Source: BD1-7 clade bacterium (lineage in GTDB: Bacteria; Pseudomonadota; Gammaproteobacteria; Pseudomonadales; DT-91). Taken from it: DNA of 64,000 nucleotides. The DNA lies in contig CACSIO010000012.1 of the NCBI GenBank assembly GCA_902705865.1, positions 620,001 through 684,000 of the forward strand, written 5' to 3'. Below, piece by piece: positions 34,771 through 45,513 of this stretch; the first letter of the stretch is position 1, and the number at the start of each line of letters is the position of its first letter. Below the pieces are notes generated by a model. It saw only the letters and a list, made by a program, of their open reading frames with translations, ran no database searches and was not told the DNA's origin. A program made the translations under genes and the position numbers.

Positions 34771-36051
34771 ATGCTTCAGGAAGTGATTACCACGATGCGA
34801 TCGGCCAAACGGATTGGCCAAACCAGTCTTGCGGTCAACAAGCTGGCTTTTCGTTGGCTCCGTAACCAGCGAACTCACCGTGAAACCTTACCCATCATGC
34901 TGCGTGATACCATGCAGGATTTGGGGTCTACCTACATCAAATTAGGGCAGCTGGTTGCCAGCTCCCCGACGTTGTTTCCTGATGAATATGTCGAAGCGTT
35001 TCAATTTTGTCTCGATCAAACGCGCACGTTACCGTTTGAAGAGCTGGAGCCTTTGCTTGAAGAAGAGCTGGGGGCACGTCTCAAAACCCGTTTTAAGAAG
35101 ATTGAACGTACGCCGTTAGCATCCGCCTCGATTGCTCAGGTTCATGCGGCAGAGTTGATCAATGGCGATAAAGTTGTCATCAAGATCCAGAAGCCGGGTG
35201 TAAGAGAGATTCTCGAGACAGATTTTCAATTTTTGTATTTCGCTACCCAATTGCTTGAGATGCTGAACACTAAGGCATGGAAATCTTCCATGCTGGATAT
35301 CGTTCAAGAGATACGTAACGGAATGTTGGAAGAATGTGATTTCTATCAAGAAGCCGATAATATCGAAGAATTCGATCGATTCCTCAAAGGCAATCATATT
35401 GAACATGTTGCTGTTCCGGCAGTGTATCGTGATCTGTCGACCGAAAAAATATTGGTGATGGAGCGTTTTTATGGCGTGCCGTTGACGGATGTTGATGGCA
35501 TAAGAGCGATAACTACTGACCCTGAAGTCGCGTTGGTGAAAGCGCTGGATACTTGGTTTATGAGTCTCAAGCAGTGCCAGATATATCACGCTGATTTGCA
35601 CGCCGGTAACTGCATGATGCTCAATGACGGGCGTGTTGGTTTTATTGATTTTGGTATCGTCGGGCGCTTGTCAGAGTGCACATGGGAGGGCTTGATGTCG
35701 TTTGCCGTTTGTATTCCGGCGGAAGACTTCGACGGGGTCGCTCTCGCGTTAACCAAGATCGGTGCAACTCGCAAGGAAGTTGACCTGAAGCTGTTTGCTG
35801 AAGATTTGCGCAAGCTCTGGAGCCAGTTGTCGAGTGATGATTTGCTGGATAATGAAGACCCTGACAGCTTCTGGCGCCAGGTTACTGTGAGCTTTTCGAG
35901 TATCAGTAGTCGACATGGGATCCGCTTCCCACGCGAATTTACATTGCTGGTTAAGCAGTTCCTTTATTTCGACCGTTACATCCGGTTACTGGCACCGGAA
36001 GTTGAGATGTTTGATACAGAACGCATGGATATCATTGGCTTGGGCGTATAG
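34771..36051 (+). CDS. ABC1/AarF/UbiB-family atypical kinase-like protein
   Basis: 426 aa. Family motifs are clear: KxGQ (YIKLGQLVASSP), ASIAQVHAA, the VAIK-like VVIKIQKPG, HADLHAGN (catalytic loop) and FIDFG. UbiB itself is about 545 aa with C-terminal TM helices; these are absent here and there are no ubiE/ubiJ neighbours, so this is a paralogue rather than UbiB. Members are ATPases or kinases that assist coenzyme Q or other isoprenoid lipid work. The following small gene may be its partner. Confidence 0.83.
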   Translation: MLQEVITTMRSAKRIGQTSLAVNKLAFRWLRNQRTHRETLPIMLRDTMQDLGSTYIKLGQLVASSPTLFPDEYVEAFQFCLDQTRTLPFEELEPLLEEELGARLKTRFKKIERTPLASASIAQVHAAELINGDKVVIKIQKPGVREILETDFQFLYFATQLLEMLNTKAWKSSMLDIVQEIRNGMLEECDFYQEADNIEEFDRFLKGNHIEHVAVPAVYRDLSTEKILVMERFYGVPLTDVDGIRAITTDPEVALVKALDTWFMSLKQCQIYHADLHAGNCMMLNDGRVGFIDFGIVGRLSECTWEGLMSFAVCIPAEDFDGVALALTKIGATRKEVDLKLFAEDLRKLWSQLSSDDLLDNEDPDSFWRQVTVSFSSISSRHGIRFPREFTLLVKQFLYFDRYIRLLAPEVEMFDTERMDIIGLGV

Positions 36052-36112
36052 AATGGATCTCTTTGCCGTGTAAAAACGGCTGATGTTCAATCGGCAATAT
36101 AGGTACTGTCCC

Positions 36113-36367
36113 GTGAATGAGACCGCACTGTTGGAAATAATTGAGTTGGCTGATGGCGACGTTGCGCTAAAACCCGTCGAATCTGAAGCCTCTGATTCCG
36201 ATGCGCTGGTAACTATTCGTTTCTCTGATGAGTCGCTGGATATGTTGGGGGACGTTAAGATGCTGGTCGCTCGAGCAATGTTAGAAGCAGGTATCAATGC
36301 GTTTGCTGAAGTGAACACTGCCGAAACACACGTTGAGCATGAAGAGAAGCCGGTACAGCTTCACTAA
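36113..36367 (+). CDS. Small conserved acidic protein of unknown function
   Basis: 84 aa from GTG 36113, which has AGGT eight bases upstream. An ATG at 36083 in the same frame adds ten unlikely residues after a poor ribosome site and inside a GCCGT/ACGGC dyad. The protein is very acidic and has the pattern NETALLEIIELADGDVAL and LDMLGDVKMLVARAML, recalling small hypothetical proteins of pseudomonads. It lies 61 bases after the ABC1 gene and before a shared terminator, so the two are probably cotranscribed. Function unknown. Confidence 0.65.
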   Translation: MNETALLEIIELADGDVALKPVESEASDSDALVTIRFSDESLDMLGDVKMLVARAMLEAGINAFAEVNTAETHVEHEEKPVQLH

Positions 36368-36504
36368 GATTTGTGCGGAAGTCGTTGTAATGTCTTCAGA
36401 GCTATCTTATTGAGAGATCAAATGCCCCCTTTGCAACTCGGCATCGCTACCCGAAAAGAAGATCATACAGACTGACAACATATACTGATTTCTACCGTAT
36501 TATC

Positions 36505-36532
36505 AAAAAAGGCGCTTATTAGCGCCTTTTTT
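36505..36532. terminator. Bidirectional terminator between convergent transcription units
   Basis: Perfect 12-bp stem with TATT loop: six As plus GGCGCT (36505-36516) and AGCGCC plus six Ts (36521-36532). A-run and T-run make it work on both strands, ending the ABC1 unit and the dap unit. Confidence 0.93.
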
Positions 36533-36583
36533 GTGTCTGTTCATCTGCCTGTCATTCATTGGTCGACGGCAAAGGCGTTCGGC

Positions 36584-37786
<1,203 letters not shown>

Positions 37787-37888
37787 TCATTATGTGATGG
37801 GATTTTGACGGGCGCTCAGCAGTCTACTGAGGCCCGGTCGTCAGTGATCTGTAGGCTTAAAATGTTATTCCAGCCTACGCTGCTGACA

Positions 37889-38920
37889 TCAGTTGTGTGC
37901 GTGAAGCTCGTGGTTAAGCTCGATTGCAGACTTATTGGTCAGTGCTTCGATTGCGCCGGTCACGGAGTTGCGACGGAACAGTAGGTCTGATTTGCTGGCC
38001 AAATCGCGAGCTTTGACCTTTTCAGCCACTTTTCCATCGCTATCCAATACGTGAACAACAGCGCCTGCCGTTACGTAAAGGCCCGCTTCTACGGTGCAGC
38101 GATCACCCAGAGGAATGCCAACACCGGCGTTTGCGCCAACCAAGCATTCTTTACCGACGCTGATAATGACGTTGTTGCCGCCAGACAGTGTGCCCATGGT
38201 TGAGCAGCCGCCGCCAAGGTCAGAGCCATCGCCGACCCAAACGCCTGCAGATATGCGGCCTTCGATCATTGCGGTGCCTTCGGTACCAGCATTAAAGTTA
38301 ACAAAACCTTCATGCATGATGGTGGTGCCTTCGCCGAGGTAGGCACCTAAACGTACGCGTGCGGTATGCGCAACGCGAACGCCGGCAGGAACCACGTAGT
38401 TCGCCATTTTAGGGAATTTGTCGACAGACATAACTTCCAATAAACGGCCTTCAACACGGGCTTGTAGTTGACGCTCAGGCAGTTCGTCGATGTCGATAGC
38501 GCCTTCATTGGTCCAGGCGGTGTTCTTCAGCAGGCCAAACATGCCATCTAGACGGGTTTCATGAGGCTTGACGATACGATGAGAGAGCAAGTGCAGCTTC
38601 AGATACACTTCAGGCGCTGTGCTTGGTGCGTCGTCGGTTGCCAAAATAGTTGCTACTAAAGGCTGCTTGGATTTGCTCAGGGTTGTCGCTTGTTCAGCTA
38701 GCGCGTCGTCGCCCAGCTTTGCAAAACCCTCAGCCAGTACTCGCATCTGTTCGTGAGTCGCAGCAAGGGCCTCGTTTTCGCCCTCGTACCACAAGGTGGC
38801 CTTGATCATTTCTACAGCATCTTCAGACAAATCCAGCTGCGGTGCAGGGTAGAATACTTCCAGCCACTCGCCGTTCTTGTTTTGTGTGCCTATTCCCAAG
38901 CCAAAAGCGTAAATGCCCAT
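37889..38920 (-). CDS. dapD: Tetrahydrodipicolinate N-succinyltransferase (long form)
   Basis: 343 aa, the longer DapD type known from Pseudomonas rather than the 274-aa enterobacterial one. The C-terminal half is a left-handed beta-helix of hexapeptide repeats (about residues 180-310: VRLGAYLGEGT, MIEGRISAG, GDGSDLGGGCS). It transfers succinyl from succinyl-CoA to tetrahydrodipicolinate, the step before DapC. ATG 38920 lies 47 bases after the ArsC/Spx-like gene. Confidence 0.94.
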   Translation of the reverse strand: MGIYAFGLGIGTQNKNGEWLEVFYPAPQLDLSEDAVEMIKATLWYEGENEALAATHEQMRVLAEGFAKLGDDALAEQATTLSKSKQPLVATILATDDAPSTAPEVYLKLHLLSHRIVKPHETRLDGMFGLLKNTAWTNEGAIDIDELPERQLQARVEGRLLEVMSVDKFPKMANYVVPAGVRVAHTARVRLGAYLGEGTTIMHEGFVNFNAGTEGTAMIEGRISAGVWVGDGSDLGGGCSTMGTLSGGNNVIISVGKECLVGANAGVGIPLGDRCTVEAGLYVTAGAVVHVLDSDGKVAEKVKARDLASKSDLLFRRNSVTGAIEALTNKSAIELNHELHAHN

Positions 38921-38967
38921 TGATTATCCTCGAGTTACTTCTCTAATTGTTTAAATGTTGACGATGC

Positions 38968-39318
38968 TTACTTGCCGAATATCGCAGTGTAATCGGCGGC
39001 CTTGAAGCCCAAGTGAATGTCGCCATTGTGATCAAGCACAGGGCGTTTTACCAGAGTTTCGTGGGCGACACACAGAGATATTGCTGAAGTATCGCTAAGG
39101 TTGTTTTTGTCATCGTCGGAAAGCTGTTTCCAGGTGGTACTGCGTTTGTTAACCAGTTTTTCAACGGGTTGTTGTTGCAGCCAGCCAGTGATCATATCGG
39201 CGTTAATGCCATCAACACGAAAATCATGGAAGGTGTAATCAATGGTGTTTTCTTCCAGCCATTTTCGGGCTTTTTTAACGGTGTCGCAGTTTTTTATGCC
39301 ATACAAGGTGGTGGTCAT
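38968..39318 (-). CDS. ArsC/Spx-family thioredoxin-fold protein (YffB-like)
   Basis: 116 aa. The N-terminal YGIKNCDTVKKARKWL holds the single conserved Cys of the ArsC/YffB group; LVNKRSTTWK and KRPVLDHNGD match the family C-terminal half. Members resemble glutaredoxin-like arsenate reductases, but this subgroup does not act on arsenate as far as known. It sits between dapC and dapD, a conserved place in gammaproteobacteria (beside dap genes), for unclear reasons. Confidence 0.85.
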   Translation of the reverse strand: MTTTLYGIKNCDTVKKARKWLEENTIDYTFHDFRVDGINADMITGWLQQQPVEKLVNKRSTTWKQLSDDDKNNLSDTSAISLCVAHETLVKRPVLDHNGDIHLGFKAADYTAIFGK

Positions 39319-39365
39319 AGTAACCCTGTTTACTCTTGATGAAATCGTGATGTCAATCGAATGGA

Positions 39366-40583
39366 TTATCCGTAGTGACGTTTAACAAAAGCTTTGAGAC
39401 GCTGTGCTGCTTCTGCACATTCGATCTCGGTTGCAACCAAAGCAAGGCGCGCATGGTTTGCTCCCGGGTTCGTGCCTTCAGCCTGGCGTGATAAGAATTG
39501 ACCGGGCAGGGCGGTAATGTGTTCTTCTTCGAACAGTTTACGGCAGAACGTTTGGTCATCGTCGGGTAAGCGTGGCCATAGATAGAAGGCTGCGTCGGGC
39601 ATCGAAACATCTAAGCAGCCGTCCAGAATATCCAGAAAGCGCTCGAACTTACGTCGATAGAGTAGCCGGTTAGCAATAACATGTGTTTCGTCAGACCATG
39701 CCAGTGTGCTGGCCATTTGCACAGGCTCAGACATTGCGCAGCCATGGTATGTTCGATATTGCAGGAATGCCTTAATAATCTCTGCATCGCCCGCAATGAA
39801 CCCCGAGCGCAATCCAGGTAGGTTAGAGCGTTTTGATAGTGAGTGAAAAACCACGCATCGCTCGTAAGTCATGCGGCCGATGGTTTTGCAGGCTTCCAGG
39901 AGTCCGGTTGGTGGTTGTTCTTCGTCGAAATATATTTCTGAGTAGCACTCATCGCTGGCAATAATAAAATCGTATTTGTCGGCAAGGGCAATGAGTTGAA
40001 TCAGTGTTGCTTCGCTGATGACGGCACCGGTAGGGTTGCCTGGTGAGCAAAGTATCAAGACTTGGCAGTCGCGCCAAGTTTGCTCTGTAATCGCGTCAAA
40101 ATTTGGTACGTAATTATTTTCAGGCAGGCAGTTAAGAAAGACCGGCTCGGCACCCGCCAGTAAAGCTGCACCTTCATATATCTGATAGAAGGGATTGGGC
40201 ATGAGTACTTTGGCGTTTTGGGTCTTTGCGTCTGCATTGTTGCGGTTAACCGCAGCTTGGATAAACGAAAACAAACCTTCGCGGGTGCCGTTCAGTGGCA
40301 AAACCTGTGTGTTTTCATCAACACAGTGAGCGACGAGTTTAAAGCGACTTTCTAGCCAACGCGCGATAGCTGCCCTGAGGCTCTCGGTGCCTTTTGTTTT
40401 TGGGTAAGCCGAAATGCGGTCGAGGTTGTCGCGCAATGAATTGAGCACGAATGCGGGTGGCTCATGCTTTGGCTCACCGATAGACAGCGCGATGTGCGCT
40501 TTATCCGCAGGTGTTATGCCGGCTTTGAGCGCATTTAGGCGTTCAAATGGGTAAGGCTGCAGTGTGTTTAGGTCGTTATTCAT
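39366..40583 (-). CDS. dapC: Succinyldiaminopimelate aminotransferase
   Basis: 405 aa class I/II PLP aminotransferase. The PLP lysine is in HSLSKRSNLPGLRSGF, preceded by CSPGNPTG and SDECYSEIY. Placed between glnD and dapD, it should be DapC, converting N-succinyl-2-amino-6-ketopimelate to the LL-diaminopimelate derivative. ATG 40583 is chosen over an upstream TTG (40592). It is a dedicated enzyme in this lineage, where E. coli uses ArgD/SerC. Confidence 0.9.
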   Translation of the reverse strand: MNNDLNTLQPYPFERLNALKAGITPADKAHIALSIGEPKHEPPAFVLNSLRDNLDRISAYPKTKGTESLRAAIARWLESRFKLVAHCVDENTQVLPLNGTREGLFSFIQAAVNRNNADAKTQNAKVLMPNPFYQIYEGAALLAGAEPVFLNCLPENNYVPNFDAITEQTWRDCQVLILCSPGNPTGAVISEATLIQLIALADKYDFIIASDECYSEIYFDEEQPPTGLLEACKTIGRMTYERCVVFHSLSKRSNLPGLRSGFIAGDAEIIKAFLQYRTYHGCAMSEPVQMASTLAWSDETHVIANRLLYRRKFERFLDILDGCLDVSMPDAAFYLWPRLPDDDQTFCRKLFEEEHITALPGQFLSRQAEGTNPGANHARLALVATEIECAEAAQRLKAFVKRHYG

Positions 40584-40628
40584 GGGTATCAATCAAAGTT
40601 ATTGCGTTATGCGGCGTCTTAAGGCGAG

Positions 40629-43304
40629 TTAGCTCGCCTCGGCAACCTGTAGATCTAGTCTGCGGCAAATTTCATCTTGTATTGCCTGGCACAGCTCTTC
40701 ATCCAGGATCGGTTGATTGTGTGTGTCTGTGATGAAGAAAATATCCTCAACCTTTTCGCCAAGCGTAGCAATTTTTGCGTTGATCAGCTCTATGCCAAAT
40801 TCCACAAAAATTTCGCCGATTATCGCGAGCAAGCCGGGGCGATCTGCGGTTGTTACTTCCAGTATGGAGTGGCCCTTGGTGTCATCGTGCATCATCAATG
40901 TGTGTGTCGGCAAAGAGAAGAATTTCAGTTGTCTTGGCGTTCGACGTTTGACCAAGCTGATAAGGTCATCGTGTTCTTCGGTGAGCTTTTCTTCCAGAGC
41001 TTCGACGATACGGTCTGTTTGATTATCCGATAGCTCGAGTGGCTCGCCGTTGCCATCTAGCACCATAAAGGTATCTAGTGTGTAGCCGCTTTGTGATGAA
41101 TAGACCTTGGCGTCAACGATGTTCAGAAATAGCTGTTCTAGCACTGCGGCGACGATCGCAAACGTATGCACTCGGTCGCGAGTGTATACGAATATCTGGC
41201 TGGCTCCGTTGAAAATCAAATTCGGTGCTTGGCGCATCAGCACCAAGGGTTTTTCAGCAGTCTGGTGCGCCGCGATGGCTTGTGTATGCCAGACAATGTC
41301 ATTCGGGGTTTCACGCAGAAAGTAATCGTCGCCAGCATTGCCCCAGATAGTTTCAATAGCTGCTTCGGTAATGCCTTCGTCGATAAGCTTTTCTTTGGCC
41401 GCTGTTTGGGTCTCGGTGACTGAATCTTCGCGGTTGATAGCGTTGCCGATACCGCGACGCAATACCCGTTTTGTTTCGTAATAGAGCTGGCGTATCAGTG
41501 ATGCGCGCCAGGAGTTCCAAAGCTCTGGGTTAGTGCCGTTAATATCGGCAACAGTTAGCACAAAGAGATTGTCCAGGTGATCCATGTCGCCGACTTTCTG
41601 TGCAAACTTACGTATAACTTCCGGATCTGTCAGATCTTTCTTCTGCGCTGTATGTGACATCAGCAAGTGATACTTCACCAGCCAGGCAGCCATGTTGCTG
41701 TCGCGATAATTAAAGCCATGTTCACGACAGAACTCGAACGCGTCGTCAGCGCCGAGTGTGGAATGATCGCCGCCGCGTCCTTTGGCGATATCGTGGAACA
41801 GACAAGCGATGTAGAGCAAATCTTTGTGTTCGATTCGGCGCATCACTTGATTGGCTATCGGGAAGCGTTCGCGCATGTCTTCATAGGTAAAGCGGCGCAT
41901 GTTCTTGAGCACCATTATCGTGTGTGCATCAACGGTATAAATATGGAAAAGATCCAGCTGTGTTTGCCCAATGATTTGCCCGAATGCTGGGATATACTTG
42001 CCCAGAACGCCGTACCGTTTCATGAGCTTAATCATGGATGCAACGCGACGTGGTGAGCGTACTAACTCGAGAAACAGTTGTTTGTTACGCGGTTCCTGCC
42101 GAAATTCGTCGTCGATTAAGTGTCTATTCTCTCGAATCAAGCGAATGGTTTGAGCACGGACACCTTCAATGTTGTCGTGTTTCGCCATCAGCGTAAACAT
42201 TTCTAACAAGGCTGATGGGTTTTGTTGAAATACCCGCTCGTTGGTAACTTCAATTTGTCGATTTCTAATGCGGAAGCGAGGGTTAATTTCCATGATTTCT
42301 TCAGCATCACAGGCCCGCAATATCTGTTCGTCAAATAACTGCATTAACATGTCGTTCAGCTCACTGAGCGCTAGCACCCAGCGATAATACTGTTTCATCA
42401 TTTGTTCGATGCCGAGGCTATCGGGGTTATCTTCATAGCCCAGTAATTCGGCAATCTTTCGCTGATGTTCAAACATCAGTCGATCTTCTTCTCGGCCGGC
42501 AAGCATATGCAGCGCAAAGCGTACCTGGTGTAAGAAGGTACGACCGGATTTCATAATGTAGAATTCTTCGGCCGCCATGAATCCGTGTTCGACCAGCTCA
42601 TCAAGCTGTGTGCTGTCGAAGTGGCGTTTGGCAACCCAGCCAATCATTTGGATATCGCGCAACCCGCCTGGGCTGTTTTTAACATTTGGCTCAAGATTGT
42701 ATTCTGTATTATTGACACGCTTGTGCCGGCCGATCTGTTCATCCCACTTGGCTTTGAAAAATTCGCGACTAGGCCAGATTGCCTCAGGAGCGATGAGCGG
42801 GAGTAACTCGTCATGCAGTGATGGATCGCCACAGAGAACGCGCGATTCCATCAGGTTGGTGGCGATCGTGATATCGTTCCGAGCTTGTTCCTGGCATTCC
42901 TGAACGGTGCGTACGCTGTGGCCGATATCGAGGCCGGTGTCCCAGAGAAAGGTGATGTAATTTTCGAGGCTATCTTTTTGACTCTCGAATGCAGCTTCGC
43001 TGCCGAGAATCAATACGTCGATATCAGAGTAGGGCAGAAGTTCTTCTCGGCCATAGCCGCCAACGGCGATCAGGCTGAGTCCGACTTGATTGCCAATGAA
43101 GAACTGCCAGCTTATTGCCAGTAGCTCGTCCATTGTTAGGGAGCGAGCGAGAATCAGCTCTTCGACGGTGTCAGGGTTGGCCTGGAATCGATCGTAGAGT
43201 TTCTTGCGAGTGTCATCGATAGATTGCTTGAAAAAAGACAGCAATTCTGCAGCGCTATCGAACTTTTGATGACGCGATTGTACTGGCAGCAGACTCATTC
43301 CCAT
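40629..43304 (-). CDS. glnD: Bifunctional [protein-PII] uridylyltransferase / uridylyl-removing enzyme
   Basis: 891 aa. Nucleotidyltransferase domain with VGGYGREELLPYSDIDVL near residue 80, a GlnD linker, HD phosphohydrolase domain with FHDIAKGRGGDHS near residue 500, and two C-terminal ACT domains (about 710-790 and 815-890) that bind glutamine. GlnD uridylylates PII at low glutamine and reverses this at high glutamine, setting NtrC and glutamine synthetase activity. It lies between map and dapC as in many relatives. Confidence 0.96.
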   Translation of the reverse strand: MGMSLLPVQSRHQKFDSAAELLSFFKQSIDDTRKKLYDRFQANPDTVEELILARSLTMDELLAISWQFFIGNQVGLSLIAVGGYGREELLPYSDIDVLILGSEAAFESQKDSLENYITFLWDTGLDIGHSVRTVQECQEQARNDITIATNLMESRVLCGDPSLHDELLPLIAPEAIWPSREFFKAKWDEQIGRHKRVNNTEYNLEPNVKNSPGGLRDIQMIGWVAKRHFDSTQLDELVEHGFMAAEEFYIMKSGRTFLHQVRFALHMLAGREEDRLMFEHQRKIAELLGYEDNPDSLGIEQMMKQYYRWVLALSELNDMLMQLFDEQILRACDAEEIMEINPRFRIRNRQIEVTNERVFQQNPSALLEMFTLMAKHDNIEGVRAQTIRLIRENRHLIDDEFRQEPRNKQLFLELVRSPRRVASMIKLMKRYGVLGKYIPAFGQIIGQTQLDLFHIYTVDAHTIMVLKNMRRFTYEDMRERFPIANQVMRRIEHKDLLYIACLFHDIAKGRGGDHSTLGADDAFEFCREHGFNYRDSNMAAWLVKYHLLMSHTAQKKDLTDPEVIRKFAQKVGDMDHLDNLFVLTVADINGTNPELWNSWRASLIRQLYYETKRVLRRGIGNAINREDSVTETQTAAKEKLIDEGITEAAIETIWGNAGDDYFLRETPNDIVWHTQAIAAHQTAEKPLVLMRQAPNLIFNGASQIFVYTRDRVHTFAIVAAVLEQLFLNIVDAKVYSSQSGYTLDTFMVLDGNGEPLELSDNQTDRIVEALEEKLTEEHDDLISLVKRRTPRQLKFFSLPTHTLMMHDDTKGHSILEVTTADRPGLLAIIGEIFVEFGIELINAKIATLGEKVEDIFFITDTHNQPILDEELCQAIQDEICRRLDLQVAEAS

Positions 43305-43376
43305 GACAACTTATCCTATGGATTCTAAACCTCGAACTGATAACAGCCCAGCTGGGCATTACGACGGTGGCGTGTA

Positions 43377-44159
43377 TCAGGCGTTGAAGTATTTTTCGTC
43401 TTTGCGTGCTGTCAATACTTCGACGCCAGTATCGGTAACGACCAGTGTGTGTTCCCACTGAGCAGAAGCACGACGATCTTTGGTTGTTACTGTCCAGCCA
43501 TCCTTTTTATTCAGTTTGGTGTGACGTTGGCCGAGGTTGATCATGGGCTCAATCGTGAACGTCATGCCTTTTTGCAGTTCCATGCCGGTTCCGGGTTTTC
43601 CGTAGTGGAGTACCTGGGGCTCTTCGTGAAACACTTTGCCTATACCGTGCCCACAATATTCGCGAACGACAGAGTAGTGATTGCCTTCGGCGAGTTTTTG
43701 AATAAGGTTTCCAATATCGCCTAAGCGGATGCCCGGTTTAACTAAATCGATTGCTTCATAAAGACATTGTTGGGTAACTTCAATCAGTTTTTTATTGTGT
43801 GGGCGAGGCGTGCCAACATGGAACATGGCGCTGGTGTCACCGTGGTACTCGTTTTTGATTACGGTAATGTCGATATTGATGATGTCGCCATCTTTGAGGA
43901 TTTTTCCGTCAGAAGGGATGCCGTGACAGATCACTTCATTGACCGAGGTGCAGATCGACTTTGGGAATCCGTGATAATTCAATGGTGCAGGTATCGCTGC
44001 CTGGGTTTCCGTGATGTATTGGTGGCAAATTCGATCCAATTCGCCAGTGCTAATGCCCGGAACAACGTGTGGGGCAATCATTTCCAAAACTTCGGCGGCC
44101 AAGCGGCCGGCGATGCGCATTTTTTCAATTTCTTCGGGCGTTTTGATGGTAACTGTCAT
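43377..44159 (-). CDS. map: Methionine aminopeptidase, type I
   Basis: 260 aa from ATG 44159 (TVTIKTPEEIEKMR, the usual family start). A longer frame from 44204 is unlikely because that ATG overlaps a TATAAT. Metal ligands are in DIINIDITV, YHGDTSAMF, CGHGIGKVFHEEP, FTIEPM and QWEHTLVV. It removes the initiator Met from new proteins. It is divergent from rpsB, as in E. coli. Confidence 0.94.
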   Translation of the reverse strand: MTVTIKTPEEIEKMRIAGRLAAEVLEMIAPHVVPGISTGELDRICHQYITETQAAIPAPLNYHGFPKSICTSVNEVICHGIPSDGKILKDGDIINIDITVIKNEYHGDTSAMFHVGTPRPHNKKLIEVTQQCLYEAIDLVKPGIRLGDIGNLIQKLAEGNHYSVVREYCGHGIGKVFHEEPQVLHYGKPGTGMELQKGMTFTIEPMINLGQRHTKLNKKDGWTVTTKDRRASAQWEHTLVVTDTGVEVLTARKDEKYFNA

Positions 44160-44202
44160 GTTGTCACTGAGATAGATCGGTTTAGGTGAGATTTGGGCGG
44201 CC

Positions 44203-44208
44203 ATTATA
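44203..44208 (-). promoter_or_regulatory. Possible -10 element of map
   Basis: TATAAT on the minus strand at 44208-44203, 44 bases before ATG 44159. The -35 is poor. It supports 44159 as the map start. Confidence 0.35.
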
Positions 44209-44593
44209 ACCGAAACTTGACTAAATCGCTCAGGAATTATTGGTTGTGGCGCGCGTGCTTGGTGCTCTGTGTGTTTGTGTAGTTAATTCCATGTGCGAGG
44301 GCTGTTTTTTGATCTGCTGAGCGTGAGTTGAGTTGTCGTTATTCTTTGGGATAGATGTTTATAAGTGGGAATTTACTTTCGTAGCTATCTTGGTTGTGGT
44401 ATAAAGCGCACCGGCGTTGGTCAGAGACCATCTGCTTAATCCATTTATGACAAAAACCGCACATATATCGACACATAATTTGGGTGCTTTTGTTTAGCGC
44501 GTTTAGCGTCGGAATTTTTCTGATACTTAGCTGCAAAAGTTGAATTATGGGATGTATGGAGGCCTAACCCAAACCAATTAGGAAATTATTGCA
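44205..44593. other. Divergent map / rpsB intergenic region with rpsB leader
   Basis: About 390 bases. The plus-strand half (from about 44411) is a long 5' leader of rpsB, which in gammaproteobacteria binds S2 for feedback control. A hairpin TGGTC-AGA-GACCA (44418-44430) is visible near its start. No ORF. Confidence 0.5.
44377..44405 (+). promoter_or_regulatory. Predicted rpsB promoter
   Basis: TATAAA (44400-44405) followed by a GC-rich GCGCACC start region (stringent-type discriminator), with TTTCGT 17 bases upstream as weak -35. It leaves a leader of about 180 bases, typical of the rpsB-tsf unit. Confidence 0.45.
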
Positions 44594-45430
44594 ATGGCAA
44601 ATGTATCTATGCGTGACATGCTCCAAGCGGGCGTTCACTTTGGTCACCAAACTCGTTACTGGAATCCTAAGATGCGTAAGTACATCTTTGGTGCACGTAA
44701 CAAGATTCATATCATCAATCTTGAGCACACTGTTCCTACCTTTAACAGTGCTTTGGATCATGTGAGAACACTGGCTCAAGGTAACAACAAAATTCTATTT
44801 GTTGGTACCAAGCGTGCTGCAAGCAAAATCATCAAAGACGAAGCAAGTCGTGCCGACATGCCTTACGTTAGTCACCGCTGGTTGGGTGGAATGCTGACGA
44901 ACTATAAGACTATTCGTCAGTCTATTCGCAAATACCGCGAGCTTGAATCTCAAACTCAAGACGGTACTTTTGATGCATTGACTAAAAAAGAAGCGCTGAT
45001 GCGTCAGCGTGAGATGGACAAGCTAGAGCGCTCCATCGGTGGTATCAAAGACATGGGCGGATTGCCTGATGCGATCTTCGTTGTTGATGTTGATCACGAG
45101 CGTATTGCTATCACTGAAGCTAATAAGCTGGGTATCCCAGTAATTGGTGTTGTTGATACCAACAGTAACCCTGATGGTGTTGATTACGTTATCCCAGGTA
45201 ATGATGATGCTATCCGTGCTATCAAGCTTTATGTTGCTGCTGTAGCAGATGCATGTCTTGAAGGTAAGTCTGATGCACAAGGCGCAGTGGCTGCTGAAGA
45301 ATTTAAAGCAGAAGCCGCTCCAGAGGCAGAGGCTGCTCCAGAGGCAGCAGTTGCTCCAGAAGCAGAAGCTGCTCCGGAAGCTGAAGGTACTGCAGACGCT
45401 GTTAAAGAAGAAGGTGCAGCGAAAGAGTAA
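44594..45430 (+). CDS. rpsB: 30S ribosomal protein S2
   Basis: 278 aa. The first 230 residues are standard S2 ([19 protein letters not shown] start, [24 protein letters not shown]). The last 45 or so are an added acidic Ala/Pro/Glu tail with repeated APEAEA units, longer than the E. coli protein (241 aa). It binds the 30S head/platform region. AGGA precedes the ATG. First gene of the rpsB-tsf unit. Confidence 0.96.
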   Translation: MANVSMRDMLQAGVHFGHQTRYWNPKMRKYIFGARNKIHIINLEHTVPTFNSALDHVRTLAQGNNKILFVGTKRAASKIIKDEASRADMPYVSHRWLGGMLTNYKTIRQSIRKYRELESQTQDGTFDALTKKEALMRQREMDKLERSIGGIKDMGGLPDAIFVVDVDHERIAITEANKLGIPVIGVVDTNSNPDGVDYVIPGNDDAIRAIKLYVAAVADACLEGKSDAQGAVAAEEFKAEAAPEAEAAPEAAVAPEAEAAPEAEGTADAVKEEGAAKE

Positions 45431-45449
45431 CCTGCAGGCCAAACATGAT

Positions 45450-45473
45450 AAGGGGGCTCAGGCCCCCTTTTTT
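45450..45473 (+). terminator. Attenuator between rpsB and tsf
   Basis: 8-bp stem AAGGGGGC / GCCCCCTT with TCAG loop and a run of Ts. It lies 19 bases after rpsB; a partial terminator at this place is known in E. coli. Confidence 0.85.
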
Positions 45474-45513
45474 CAATCAGTATTTGACTAAATTTAAATT
45501 CGAGGAAATAACA

